Part shown: positions 1 through 10,489 of the stretch, piece after piece | Numbering within the stretch: the first letter of the stretch is position 1 | Layout: each line of letters begins with the position of its first letter | DNA from: Suillus spraguei | Lineage: Eukaryota; Basidiomycota; Agaricomycetes; Boletales; Suillaceae | Direction of reading: 5' to 3' | DNA: 64,000 nt | Assembly: GCA_016800925.1 (NCBI GenBank) | Contig: JABCPU010000249.1 | Location: 1 to 64,000 of the forward strand | Notes under the pieces: model-generated | What the model was told of the DNA's origin: nothing | Database searches by the model: none | The model's input: only the letters and a program-made list of their open reading frames with translations | Program-made: the position numbers and the translations under genes

Positions 1-344
1 ATGTACTCGGAATACTCTAGGCGAGATCAGTAGCGCTGGAGTGTAGTAACCGCCGTAAGTAAACATAGCGTGAGGCAACATGTAATAAGGCTTGCCATGG
101 AATCAGTGATAACGAACAGAAAACAAATGATGCACCAAATGGAGCTATGTGGACATGGCAAGGACATGGAAGGACATCGGTACGTGGAATGTGGTGCTGC
201 AGTCGGTATGGTGTGCGGTAAGCATGGGATGCCGCCGGTACTGCTAAAGGGGTAAGATGGCCATGGACAAGTGGTAACTCCTGTAGACGTGAGACGAGTG
301 TCAAAAGGTGGGGTTTTAAGCCCAGCGCCAATATGTTCATTACA
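1..344 (+). mobile_element. LTR3-family LTR, 3' part, cut by the window edge
   Basis: The sequence matches the 3' part of the complete LTR3 copy at 7774-8726, including the end TTCATTACA at 335-344. It is joined directly to an inverted LTR3 piece at 345, so the junction is a rearrangement and not a normal insertion boundary. The short reading frames inside it are LTR sequence and not genes. Confidence 0.8.
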
Positions 345-448
345 ACGCTCTTGTTCTCACAAGTGAAGCAGACTAGACAGAGCGCAAGACTCACATACTA
401 ACTTAGGAGGTAGTTTATCTACAGCCCAGGTTAGGTTGTATCTTTACA
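345..448 (-). mobile_element. LTR3-family fragment, inverted
   Basis: These 104 bases are the reverse complement of the LTR3 5' end; the plus strand ends in TTGTATCTTTACA at 448. They match the same stretch of the minus-oriented copy that ends at 60320. Together with 1-344 they make a head-to-head LTR3 junction lacking the middle of the LTR. Confidence 0.75.
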
Positions 449-558
449 GCAGGATGAGAGTGTTTGTGTTGTCAGCTTGGAAGAATGAACAGGGAGAGGT
501 TCTGTTTGGGATGTAAGTCAATTGTGTCCGTCATCGCTGATCTTTTATCTCAATATAT

Positions 559-1665
559 GTGTGCAGGCATGATAATAATGAGGCATTAGAAGATGGGGAC
601 AGCTTCATGAAGACGAAGCACTGGGAGGACATTGAGCCAGTATGGCAGGAGTATGCCCAGAAACAGTTTGGTGAGTGTTTGAACTTTGGATGCAATAATG
701 AATTCATTGATCATCTCAATGATAGGTGCCAGGGCACGGGATGGAGGACGACAGGTGAAGGGAGGTCACAAAAGAGTCAGAAAACCAGCTTTCAAACTGA
801 CACGGACAGGGATGGGATGCCATTGCTTCCAGACATTACAGAAACAAAACTTGAGGAGAAGAAGGCCATAGTCAGGGCTTTTCTTACATCGCACTATCGT
901 GAGTCTTTTGTGGCACATCCGAGATGTTGTCGAATGCGTGGACACAGGAATATGTTCCAGGAATGACAAGGCTGTCATGCCATGGAGTGCCATCATACAA
1001 AGTCAGGATGACTTTGTGGCAAGGAAGTATCTTCTGGCGGATATTGACCTGAAGGAGCCTTCAAAGTTGCAAAACTGGGACACGACAGCCTTGCTCAATT
1101 TCTGGTATGCTCAGCAGGAAACAGGAAAAGATTCAACATTCCTGTTCAAAGCATGGAAGAATAAAGATGGGACATGGTACCATCTGTGGTATCTGGCAAG
1201 TCGCCATCTCATCTGACTTGTAAAGTGAAAATGCAGAAGAGGGGAACTCTCCGAAGGCCCCGGGATTAAGATTAATCAACAGAAGCTGAGAGTGATACTG
1301 ACAGTGACACTCATCACAAGGAGGATGACATTGATGATGACTTGGCTGACAGTCGATCCCAGCTAAAGAAACCCAGATGAACAGCACATCCATCTTCAGC
1401 ACCCAAGGAGACAGAAGTTCCATGTTCAATGCTGAAGCCTCACCCAGCCAAGCCGACCAAAACAGGTGCACTTTTGACATCACGAATGGGTGACCTCCTG
1501 GCCAGGTTGACTGAGGAAGTGGAAGAGAGGAACACATCGCTGGAACCAAGGAGCATACAGGGCAAGAAAGCTGTGATTGAACCATCTGCAAGGACCACAC
1601 AGAGTAAGTCTCAAAAGCCAGTAGACAGTACACTTCAAGTAACCAGGGCAAGGGGAAGGAAATAA
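559..1665 (+). pseudogene. Degenerate lineage-specific gene, unknown function
   Basis: A coding relic is recognisable from several open blocks in different frames. An N-terminal block (about 559-680) contains the segment WEDIEPVWQEYAQKQF. A middle block contains DGMPLLPDITETKLEEKKAI, and a block at about 975-1180 contains MPWSAIIQSQDDFVARKYL followed by a Trp-rich segment. The C-terminal Lys/Arg/Ser-rich tail ends in RGRK with a stop at 1663-1665. Intron-like GTGAGT sites separate the blocks, but an in-frame stop (about 1377) and frame changes show that this copy is damaged. No domain is recognised. Its place between LTRs, beside two similar damaged genes, suggests a repeated TE-associated gene family of agaricomycetes. 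That is inference. Confidence 0.45.
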
Positions 1666-1963
1666 TGTACATATACCAAACTCCCCCATTTGTACCACAC
1701 TATCATCCTTTGTCACACTTCTCAAAACACCGTGTCCCATGTCCCAAATGTCGAATCCCAAGCACTGAGTTCTGGACGAATCCTGATCACCAAGTTCCAG
1801 ACGAATCCCGATCACCAAGGTCTGGACCCAGGTATCAATCATTGGTAGTTGGTATTCAATACTAGGGTTTGTGCATCATCTAAAATCAATTGGAAATGTG
1901 ATTGTTATACATTAAAATTCAGTGGTGTACATGATGTAAGTATGTGAATGAATATCCAAATAT
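1666..1963. other. Spacer with a short direct repeat
   Basis: No gene is seen. A segment GACGAATCCYGATCACCAAG occurs twice in tandem at about 1776-1820. The tail-to-tail arrangement of the flanking genes suggests shared 3' sequence. Confidence 0.4.
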
Positions 1964-2971
1964 TTACATATGGGGTTGATCATCACACTTTTCAATGAGG
2001 GTATCTAATACAAGCAGCAATTCAGAGCTCATCTTTTTGGCCCTTTGCAACCTCCGGAGGTCCATATCAGCTCTTCTGAGTTTGTTGGATGTGTCAGCCC
2101 AAGCCACTCAGAATGGTTGGTCAGCCTCAAGGAGTTGATGCTCCGGAAGATTGCCATGATGCTGTTGGTAATGGCCTAGGCAATCTAGAATTGATTCAAC
2201 TTACAGAAAATTAGCAGAAAGATAAATAATGAACAATTAAATACTCACATTCTCTTTGATCATATGACCCGAGTGGCATGAACTCCCAAAGCATGGCATG
2301 CAGTTCTTCATTGCTGAGTTCCGGTATAGGGGATTGATGTTCAGGAGGTGTTGCATTCGCTTGGGAGATCACATCAATAATGAAAATGAGATGGTATGAA
2401 TTAACTCACATGGAATGGCTAATCCTGGGATAGCCGGAGCATCAATCTCAACATCAGCACATTCTGGTACTTCATCACAATCAATAATATCATCGTCAGG
2501 CCCTAGGTACAAGTCTGGATCATTGAACAAAGGCAGTTCCTCAGGCTGAGCCAGGTATAAGTGATATGGATGGATTGAATGAACATCCAAAGTTGGATTA
2601 TCTACATGTGAATTGAGAAACCTACCAGGAATTGCATCCAAGACATCTGGACCACCTGATGACCCAGAATCATAGTCGATCTCATCATCCGGCCCAAGGT
2701 ATATATCATCACATGCATCTAATAAATGTCTGGTCAATTGGAAGATATACTGAAAGCAACACATACCTGATGAAATCCGGGACTCAGTCTCATCATCTGG
2801 CCCAAGGTATACATCATCCAGTGCATCTGATCCATCTCCGGTCAATTGAAAGCTGTACTGAAAGCACAACATACCTAGTGAAATCCGGGACTCGGTTGAG
2901 TCATCCACATCCATTGAGTTGTATTCAGTGACCGGAGATTCATAAAATCTGACTGCTGGTTGAGATCTCAT
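1964..2971 (-). pseudogene. Unknown intron-bearing gene with duplicated exon-intron units, damaged
   Basis: The first exon block starts MRSQPAVRFYESPVTEYNSM at 2971. The acidic motif YLGPDD recurs three times. Two of the copies lie in a tandem unit of about 110 bp that also contains a GTATGT-type intron start. After a GTGAGT donor near 2410 the reading continues as PPEHQSPIPELSNEELHAML, then, after another intron, as WADTSNKLRRADMDLRRLQR, ending at a TAA at 1964-1966. An in-frame TGA lies just before the last block, so this copy is probably dead. No known domain is seen. It is divergent from the gene at 3191, with about 220 bp between them. Assignment to a transposon-associated family is inference. 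Confidence 0.45.
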
Positions 2972-3190
2972 GATGTCTGATCAACTGATCAAACTGATTG
3001 ATAACTGATAACTTCAAAGTTCAACACATGGCTGGCAACTGCTGAAAGTTGAACCATGACCAGACAAAGAAAAACAATCAATGCTTATCAAGATTGTCCT
3101 TCAATTGTCTGGTTTCTTTTGAAACTTCATCCTAGTGATAACAGATTTCAAACTTATCTCAAGCTTTTCACATCTTTCAAGTCAATCCAA

Positions 3191-5027
3191 ATGTCTACTC
3201 CAGTTGAAACTTCTTTGGCTGGTCTCAAGGCAACCACTGCTCAGATTGTGGGCATCATCTCCGGGGCTCAGCTCATGCCTGCTGGCACAGGCCAAGCCCA
3301 CCTTGCTCTGACAGCACAAGTCACTAATCTTGTGGTAAGTACCATTTATTTGTTTATTTTACTTTTGGTTTTTCTAAGATCCGGGTAGGCTGAGATTGTC
3401 CGGGAGCATGAGAAAGGGCCTTACATGCCCGGCATCATTGCATCCTGTTCCAAGGAGTTGATGAGAGTTAGGTCCATGACTCCCCAGGTGTGGTCCACCT
3501 GGGAGGCATTAGGTAACCATTCAGGTGATCTCCCTGTCATGCCTAACCCTTCAATTTGCCCAATCACTGTTGACCTTCCCTCCCCACCTGTCATCACCGG
3601 CAATGTTGCTGGTTCTTCCACCCATGCCGCCGCTGACTTCCAGGACAAAGGAAAAGGTAAGGTGGTTGTTGCTGACCTAGAGCCGGAAGTGGAAGGGAGC
3701 AGGAAGAGGAAGTCCCCCATGATGTCCAGACACTCTGCCTCACCTCTGAAGTCGGCAAAGAAGGGTCGCAAGCAGGTCAAGGCAACTTACAATGTGAAAC
3801 TGATGGTGTTCGTGGAGTCGGAAGATGAGGAAGACTCAATTGTTGTTACGAACTGGGGTGGTGTCACCAGCGACAGTGAAAAGACACAGGCGGTCTGCTG
3901 GGAAGTTCTACAATGTCCAAAAGAGGACAAGGTGAAAGTACTAGGAACACGTTCCAAGTACGATCAAGGGTTCGGCCTCAAAGACAAGTCTAAGAGGTTC
4001 TTGCGAGAATAGAGACTAAGACTAAGGAGTGCTTAGACTTAGAGACAATTCAAGACGACTTAGGTTGGAGACCTAAGCGAAGGAGATTCCAGGTAAAACC
4101 CAGTAAGATTAAAGTAAAGAATCTACTACAAGTACACCGTGCTTATATATGTACATATGTGCGCACAGACCAAGTAACCGTGAGAATGTAACTGCGTATC
4201 CTAATAAGGAAGGCATGTATTGTACAGATGCGTTGAGCATATGAGTCAGAGTCATGTGACATGATATACAAGCAGGACGATAAGGGAAAATGAATGGGGG
4301 CACGTACAACTGTAACAATTGTTCAGGTATGTCATCCAGTGAATTGTTTTCATTCTCTCAATTTTTTGTAGTCTATTTTGAGTGGAGTGCTGGCGCTCAA
4401 CCTGCCCTGGCCCTCCACAATTGTTGTAGGGATGCCCCATTCCCTCGTTCACCCCATTCCCTGAAGAAGCAATTATTTGGTCCTGCTTCGGTAAGTAATA
4501 TTTAGATATCTGGCACTTGGAGAAATGCTTATATATCATCAGCTCATTGCCGGAAGTCCACCCAAGGTGATGGTCAGTCATCATTCTTTGTCCAGACCTC
4601 CCGCCTATGCTTACCCATTATCAGGCCACCTCCAGCAGTCGTCCGGAGGTTGTCAAGACCCCCCAGGCAATGTCCAGCACTCCGGCTGAGGAACTCCAGT
4701 CATTGATACAGGTGATATTCTCATTCCCGGCCCAGTGAGTACTCTAATGAATTCCAATGAGTCCATCAACTAACGGAACTCACAGAACAACCCCTGCCAT
4801 TATTGCACCCAGGAGAATTGGCCCTGCACCACTCGGTTGGACAGGAGGACCCATGCCCCATGTTTGTCATGCATCCGCTGCACAACCAAGAAGATCAAAT
4901 GTGTCCCAGCATCAATGGGATCCCCGCCCAAACACATTTGAGGGAAGTCTACCACCGCCAGATGCGCTCTAGGACACCTTCCAGAGCTCCCTCCAATGCT
5001 CCAGCTGCCTTGCAGTCCAAAGCCTGA
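3191..5027 (+). pseudogene. Unknown gene with a Cys-cluster segment, split by a solo LTR
   Basis: I choose the ATG at 3191 (MSTPVETSLAGLKATTAQIV); an upstream in-frame ATG exists at 3056. An intron with a GTAAGT donor near 3336 ends near 3392. The next exon is rich in Lys, Ser and Pro and ends in an acidic stretch, ESEDEEDS. The coding sequence is then cut by LTR1 at 3844. It resumes at 4318 and meets a GTATGT donor within a few bases. Farther on, at about 4795-4910, is a Cys-rich segment with CHYC and CLSC spaced like a paired zinc cluster (C-X2-C-X6-C), followed by an Arg/Ser-rich tail. A frame change near 4940 separates the two. The product might bind nucleic acid, but this is a guess. Confidence 0.45.
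3844..4317 (-). mobile_element. Solo LTR, LTR1 family (gypsy), TSD ATTGT
   Basis: The 474 bp element reads TGTTACGAAC... to ...AACTGTAACA on plus and has TGTTA/TAACA termini. It is flanked by the perfect 5 bp duplication ATTGT at 3839-3843 and 4318-4322. There is no internal region, so it is a recombined solo LTR. The strand follows the gypsy element at 51188, whose coding strand is minus. It interrupts an exon of the gene at 3191. The apparent C-terminus of the 3425-4012 reading frame is LTR sequence. Confidence 0.93.
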
Positions 5028-5283
5028 ACTCATAGTCAATCTTGTGGCCCTCTGGCACTCCAACTGTCCCTGCTGTGACCACACCTAAAACACAGTCCTG
5101 TGGGTGCAGCAAGACAATCACTGCCACCAAGACACCTGCCCCTGCACCAGCTCATGAGTCACCCCAATTTTCTATGACCATCTGACCTTATCTTTCACTT
5201 AGCTATTCCATCTTCAAGCACTGCAGTGCCTCGTCCGGCACTCAATGTGCCAATTCCAGATCTCCATTCCATGGCAATTGCAA

Positions 5284-5868
5284 TGTAAAGATACAACCTA
5301 GCTTGGGCTGTAAATAAACCACTGCCTAAACTAGTATGTTAGTCTTGCGCTCCGTCTAGTCTGCTTCACTTGTAAGAACAAGAGCGTTCGACCCTAAAGG
5401 GGGATGCCTATTTAGTATGGTCAAGTTCAAGTCTAACTTATTTGCAAAACAAGCGTCCAAGTCAGCGGTAAGTTGCTGCGGTCAGCAACGATACCGCGGA
5501 ACTAGCATCGTGCGTTGTGGTGCTACCGTCATTGAGATAAAGTCAGTAACAGTTGCGTCTAGCGAGCGATGTCGAGTGGTGGTCTCAGCGGTAGCAGTAA
5601 GGTTGCGAGCAGTGCAAAGAAACAGTAAAGAAGTCCACGGTACTTTCAGCGGTAAAGTAGCGGAGCATGAGAAGTTCAGTCAAAAGTAACAATCAAAAGT
5701 CCAGCAGTATGCCGGCGGTAACGGAGAACGAGCGTGATGTATTAACGAGTGATAAGGGAACTTTAAAGACTATGTCCACTACTGGGTTGATCCAGAGCTA
5801 GACAATAATCCTGACCTATAGTACGTGCAATGGTGTAAAATCAGGTACTTTATTGTGTGGGGTACGTG
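5284..5868 (+). mobile_element. LTR3-family LTR, 3' truncated
   Basis: The sequence starts TGTAAAGATACAACC and follows the 7774 copy to about 5866 (GTGTGGGGTACGTG). There the match stops and minisatellite sequence begins. The 3' third of the LTR is missing. No TSD can be checked. Confidence 0.75.
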
Positions 5869-5879
5869 AAACCTATCTG

Positions 5880-7480
5880 TCAAGTCAGCTTGTGCCAGGT
5901 GCTGGGTGCTGGGTGCCAGGTGCCAGGTGCCAGCTGCAGAGTGCTGACATTAGAAACTTGAGATTCGGGACTTGGGACTCATAACAATGTGAAACATATC
6001 AATCCATATATCTTAAGTGCCGAACCCCGAACCCTGGCACCTGGGACTCGGGACTCATCACCATGTGAAAGATATCGATCTACATATTTTAAGTGCTGAA
6101 CCCCAACCCCTGGCACCTGGGACTTAGAACAATGTGAGGCAATACAAAGATATTGATCCACACATGTTGAGTGCTGAACCCCAAACTCCAGCACCTGGCA
6201 CTCGGGACTTGGGCCTCAGGACTCATAACAATGTGAAAGATATTGATCCACATATTTTAACTACCAAACCCTGACCCAGGCACCCGGGACTTAGAACAAT
6301 GTGAGGCAATACAAAGATATTGATTCACATTTGTTGAGTGCCGAACCCTGAACTCTGGCACCTGGCACTCAGGAATCGAGACTCGGGACTCATCACCATG
6401 TGAAAGATATTGATCTACATATTTTAAGTACCGAACCCTGACCCTGGCACCCAGGACTTAGAACAACGTGAGGCAATACAAAGATATTGATTTACACGTG
6501 TTGAGTGCCGAACCCCAAACTCCAGCACCTGGCACTCAGGAATCAGGACTCGGGACTCATAACAATGAGATATCGATCCACATATTTTATGTGCTGAACC
6601 CCGAACCCTGGCACCTGGGACTTAGAAGAATGTGAGGCAATACAAAGATATTGATTCACACATGTTGAGTCCGAACCCCGAACTCCGGCACCTGGCACTC
6701 GGGACTTGGGACTTGGGACTCATAATGTGAAAGATATTGATCCACATATTGTAAGTGCTGAACCCTGAACCCTGGCACCCAGCACCCAGCACTCGTGACT
6801 CGGGACTCAGAACAATGTGAGGCAATAGATACATATTGATCCACACATTCTAAGTGCTGAACCCTGAACTCCAAACTCTGGTAGTCCACTATTTTGGGGT
6901 TCAGGGTTCAGAACTCGGGATTCTGCACTTAAGACTGAAACAAATGTTAGGCAATAAAATGACTTTGATCCACACATTTTTGGTAGATATCTTTTTTGTC
7001 TCAAATCTCGAATTTCGAGTGCTGAACCCTGAATCCCGAAATCCAGTAGTCCACAACTTCGGGGTTTGGTACTCGGGACTCAGAAAAATGTCAGGCAACA
7101 ACAAAACTTTGATCCACACATTTTTGGTAGATATCTTGTTTGTCTTGAATCTCAAGTTTCTAGTTTTGGGACTCTGCACCCGGCACTTGGCACTTGGCAC
7201 TAGATGACTCGACACATGGACTTTAAATCTTTCACCTTGTGTGTTGTGTTTCGGGTGTCCGGGTATCCAGAATTCAGGAAATATCTAGTTTGAATCTCCA
7301 GTTTCGAGTTCCAGGTTTCAGGACTTGGCATCTGGCACCCGGCACCCGGCACTTGGTACTCGGGGTTCAGCACTCAGTGAAATTTGACATTTACATTTTT
7401 GTGAGTTTCGACATCTGAGTCTTGTGTTTCAGACTTCAGGTGCTTGGGTGGTTGGGTTTCGAGACTCGGTGATTTGTTGT
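5880..7480 (+). repeat. Minisatellite family A, dimeric unit of about 165 bp
   Basis: Tandem, diverged units alternate two half-units of about 75-95 bp. One contains GATATYGATCCACATATTTTA. The other contains AGGCAATACAAAGATATTG followed by an ACACATGTTGAG-type end. Both are separated by a mosaic of GGCACCTGGGACTC and CGAACCC motifs. Dimer spacing near 6236, 6407, 6565 and 6733 is 158-171 bp. From about 6850 the units become longer and contain the segment TTTTTGGTAGATATCTTTTT. Open frames here are repeat artefacts. Confidence 0.85.
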
Positions 7481-7773
7481 GTTAGACAATAGGATATGGT
7501 GCACACCAAGGCTCAGGTTTCAGGTTTTTCAGGCTTCAGGACTCAATTATCGGTGAATGTCAGACATGGTGCATTCAGGTTTTCATGCTTCGGGGTTTAG
7601 ATTTTGGTGGTCGATGGTAGGTATATGCACTCATAGGGTGCATGTATCCTATGTGTTTGATTCTCTGGTGGCTACATCAGCTGTATGTCTTTATGATACA
7701 TATCTAGGCCTACCCATATATGTAATATATTTTACCTCGGCCCACCCATCTATGTAAAATTCCCCCACATCGG
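7481..7773 (+). repeat. Satellite spacer and start of the GGCCCACCC array, left palindrome arm
   Basis: This stretch has an inverted counterpart at about 9750-10050. It includes CATTCAGGTTTTCATGCTTC and two copies of the CCCACCCATCTATGTAA motif. It links minisatellite A to the GGCCCACCC array. It was split from the rest of the array by the LTR3 insertion at 7774. Confidence 0.7.
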
Positions 7774-8726
7774 TGTAAAGATACAACCTAACCTGGGCTG
7801 TAGATGAACCACCTCCTAAGTTAGTATGTGTGGTCTTGCGCTCCGTCTAGTCAGCTTCACTTGCAAAACAAGAGCATTTGACCCTAAAGGGGGATGCCTC
7901 TTAGTATGGTCAAGTTCAAGTCAAACCAATGTGCAAATGTAGCGTCATAGTCAGCGGTAAGTTGCCGTGGTCAGCGGTGATGCCGCAGGAACTAGTGTCC
8001 TATTGTAGTGGTGCTACTGTGGTTGAGATAAAGTCAGTAACAGTTGCATCGAGCGAGTGATGATATCTGCGGTAGCGGTAAGGTTGCGAGTGGTGCAAAG
8101 AAACAGTAAAGAAGACTGTGGTACTTTCAGCGGTAAAGTAGTGGTGCGTGAGAAGTTCAGTCAAAATAGCAATCAAGAGTCCAGCGGTATGCCAGCAGTA
8201 ACAGAGAACGAGCGTAATCGATTAATGAGCGATAAGGAACTTTAAAGACTACGTCTACTACTGGGTGGATCCAGAGCTAGACAATAATCCTGACCTATAG
8301 TACATGCAATGGGGTAAAATCAGGTACTGTATCGTGTGGGGTACGTGGTGCTTGTATCCTAAATCGTATGTACTCAGAATGCTCTAGGCAAGATCAGTAG
8401 CGCTGGAGTGTAGTAACCGCCATAAGTAAACATAGCGCGAGGCATTGCAGCACGAGGCAACATGTAATAAGGCTTGCCGTGGAATCAATGATAACAAACA
8501 TAAAACAAATGACGCACCAAATGGAGCTATGCAGACGCAGCAAGGACATGGGAGGACATCGGTACATGGAATGTGGTGCAGCAGTCGGTACAGTGTGCAG
8601 TAAACGTGGGATGCCGCCGGTAATGCTAAAGGGGTAAGATGGCCATGGACAAGTGGTAACTCCTATAGACGTGAGACAAGTGTCAAAAGATAGGGCTTTA
8701 AGCCCAGCGCCAATATGTTCATTACA
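7774..8726 (+). mobile_element. Complete solo LTR, LTR3 family, 4-bp TSD TCGG
   Basis: The 953 bp element reads TGTAAAGATACAACC... to ...ATATGTTCATTACA. It is flanked by TCGG at 7770-7773 and 8727-8730. It was inserted into the GGCCCACCC array, so it is younger than the array. It is the reference copy for the other LTR3 pieces at 1, 345, 5284, 57412 and 57756. No coding content is seen. Confidence 0.88.
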
Positions 8727-9080
8727 TCGGCCCACCCGTCTATGCAATAAATATTTTACTGCACCCTTGGCCCACCCATGCATGTAATACACCCCACATC
8801 AGCCCACCCATATATGTAATATTCTCTTCCCTCAGCCCACCCATCTATGCAATAATATTTGCCTTGCATCTCTCTTCAGCCCAGCTGTCTATAATATCCT
8901 ACTCTACATACTACCCAGGTGGGCCCACCCATCTCTGTCAGTGATGATATCCCCCTGGCCCATCCGTCAACATCAGAAATCATGTTTCCCTTGGCCCACC
9001 CATCTCTCCCAAAAATAACATTCTCCCGGCCCACCTGTCTCCATCAGAAATAATATTCTCCCAGCCCATCCGAACAAAAG
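8727..9080 (+). repeat. GGCCCACCC tandem array, left arm
   Basis: Units of about 30-40 bp carry the core GGCCCACCCRTCT followed by an A/T-rich spacer such as ATGTAATAT. The array is the inverted counterpart of 9330-9840, including non-array interludes such as the segment around CCCAGCTGTCTATAATATCC. It stops at about 9078, after CAGCCCATCCG. Confidence 0.85.
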
Positions 9081-9242
9081 ATTCAAGTTACCTTTTACTT
9101 GCTACACTGCCCAGCTAGCTGAGACAGGACGACTCGACCACACACCCGGAACCCTGACAGGAGGATGCTGTTACAATCGTACGTGCCCCTATTCATTTTC
9201 TTACTTCATTTACCTTGTATATTACATAACATGATGAGCCCC
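9081..9242. other. Palindrome centre with an LTR1 fragment
   Basis: This is the unpaired centre of the large inverted repeat. The part at 9169-9237 begins TGTTACAATCGTACGTGCCC and matches the reverse complement of the LTR1 end (about 69 bp), so it is a truncated LTR1 piece. Nothing is recognised in 9081-9168. Confidence 0.6.
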
Positions 9243-9840
9243 TTCAGTGACAAACTCCGTACTATACGGGTCACCCGACCAACATAATATCCCGTCAAAG
9301 ACGGGCCAGCGGACCATGGGCCGAGGTTATGTATATCCTCGATGTTGACGGATGGGCCGGGGGGAAAATTATTTCCGACGGAGACGGGTGGGCCGGGAGA
9401 CTTGTATTTGTGGGAGAGACGGGTGGGCCAAGGGAAACATGATTTCTGATGTTGACGGATGGGCCAGGGGATATCATCCCCGACAGAGATGGGTGGGCCC
9501 ATCTGGGTAGTATGTAGAGTAGGATATTATAGACAGCTGGGCTGAAGAGAGATGCAAGGCAAATATTATTGCATAGACGGGTGGGCCGAGGTAAGAGAAT
9601 ATTACATATACGGGTGGGCCGAGGGAGAGAATATTACATATACGGGTGGGCCGAGGGGAGAGAATATTACATATACGGGTAGGCTGACGTGGGGTGTATT
9701 ACATAGATGGGTGGGCCGAGGGTGCAGTAAAATATTTATTGCATAGACGGGTGGGCCGACGTGGGGGAATTTTACATAGATGGGTGGGCCGAGGTAAAAT
9801 ATATTACATATACGGGTGGGCCTAGATATGTATCATAAAG
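9243..9840 (-). repeat. GGGTGGGCCGAGG tandem array, right arm, with end sequence
   Basis: At least 14 units carry the core CGGGTGGGCC. The clearest run is at 9596-9790, with a CATATACGGGTGGGCCGAGG type unit followed by AT-rich ATATTA (about 32-39 bp). The left end (9243-9330) contains ACTCCGTACTATACGGGTCA and CAGCGGACCATGGGCC. The same end sequence occurs inverted at about 20940-21020, which marks a shared boundary. Confidence 0.85.
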
Positions 9841-10489
9841 ACGTACAGCTGATGTAGCCACCAGAGAATCAAACACATAGGATACATGCACCCTATGAGT
9901 GCATATACCTACCATCAACCACCAAAATCTAAACCCTGAAGCACGAAAACCTGAATTCATCATGTCTGACATTCATCGATAATTGAGGTGCCGGGTGCCG
10001 GGTGCCAAGTCCCGAATCCAGGAACTCGAAACTGGAGATTCAAACTAGAGATTTCCTGAATTTCGGATACCCGGACACCTGAAACACAACACACAAGGTG
10101 AAAGATTTAAAGTCCATGTGTGGAGTCATCTAGTGCCGAGTGCCGGGTGCGGGTGCAGAGTACCAAAACTAGAAACTAGAAACTCGAGATTCGAGACAAA
10201 ACAGACATCTACCAAAAATGTGTGGATCAAAGTTTTGTTGTTGCCTGACATGTGTCTGAGTCCCGAGGACCGGACCCCGAAATTGTAGACTACCAGATTT
10301 TGGGATTCGTGGTTCGGCACTCGAGATTCAAGATTTGAGATGAAAAAGATATCTACCAAAAATGTGTGGATCAAAGTCATTTTATTGCCTAACATTGTTT
10401 TTGGTCTCAAGTGCAAAAGCCCGAGTACCGAACTGCGAACCCCTAAATAGTAGACTACCAGATTTCGGAGTTCGGAGTTCGGCACTTAG
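9841..10489 (-). repeat. Satellite spacer, right palindrome arm
   Basis: This is the reverse complement of about 6850-7750 with moderate divergence. For example, the segment around 9890-9970 mirrors 7557-7700, and 10200-10480 mirrors 6860-7200, including TACCAAAAATGTGTGGATCA. No coding potential is accepted. Confidence 0.8.

Noticed and set aside
3845..4012. C-terminal end of the 3425-4012 frame (starting NWGGVTSDSEK) as a conserved protein motif
   Set aside because: The same DNA occurs at 51188 and 53580 as the start of LTR1; it is LTR sequence and not a protein motif.
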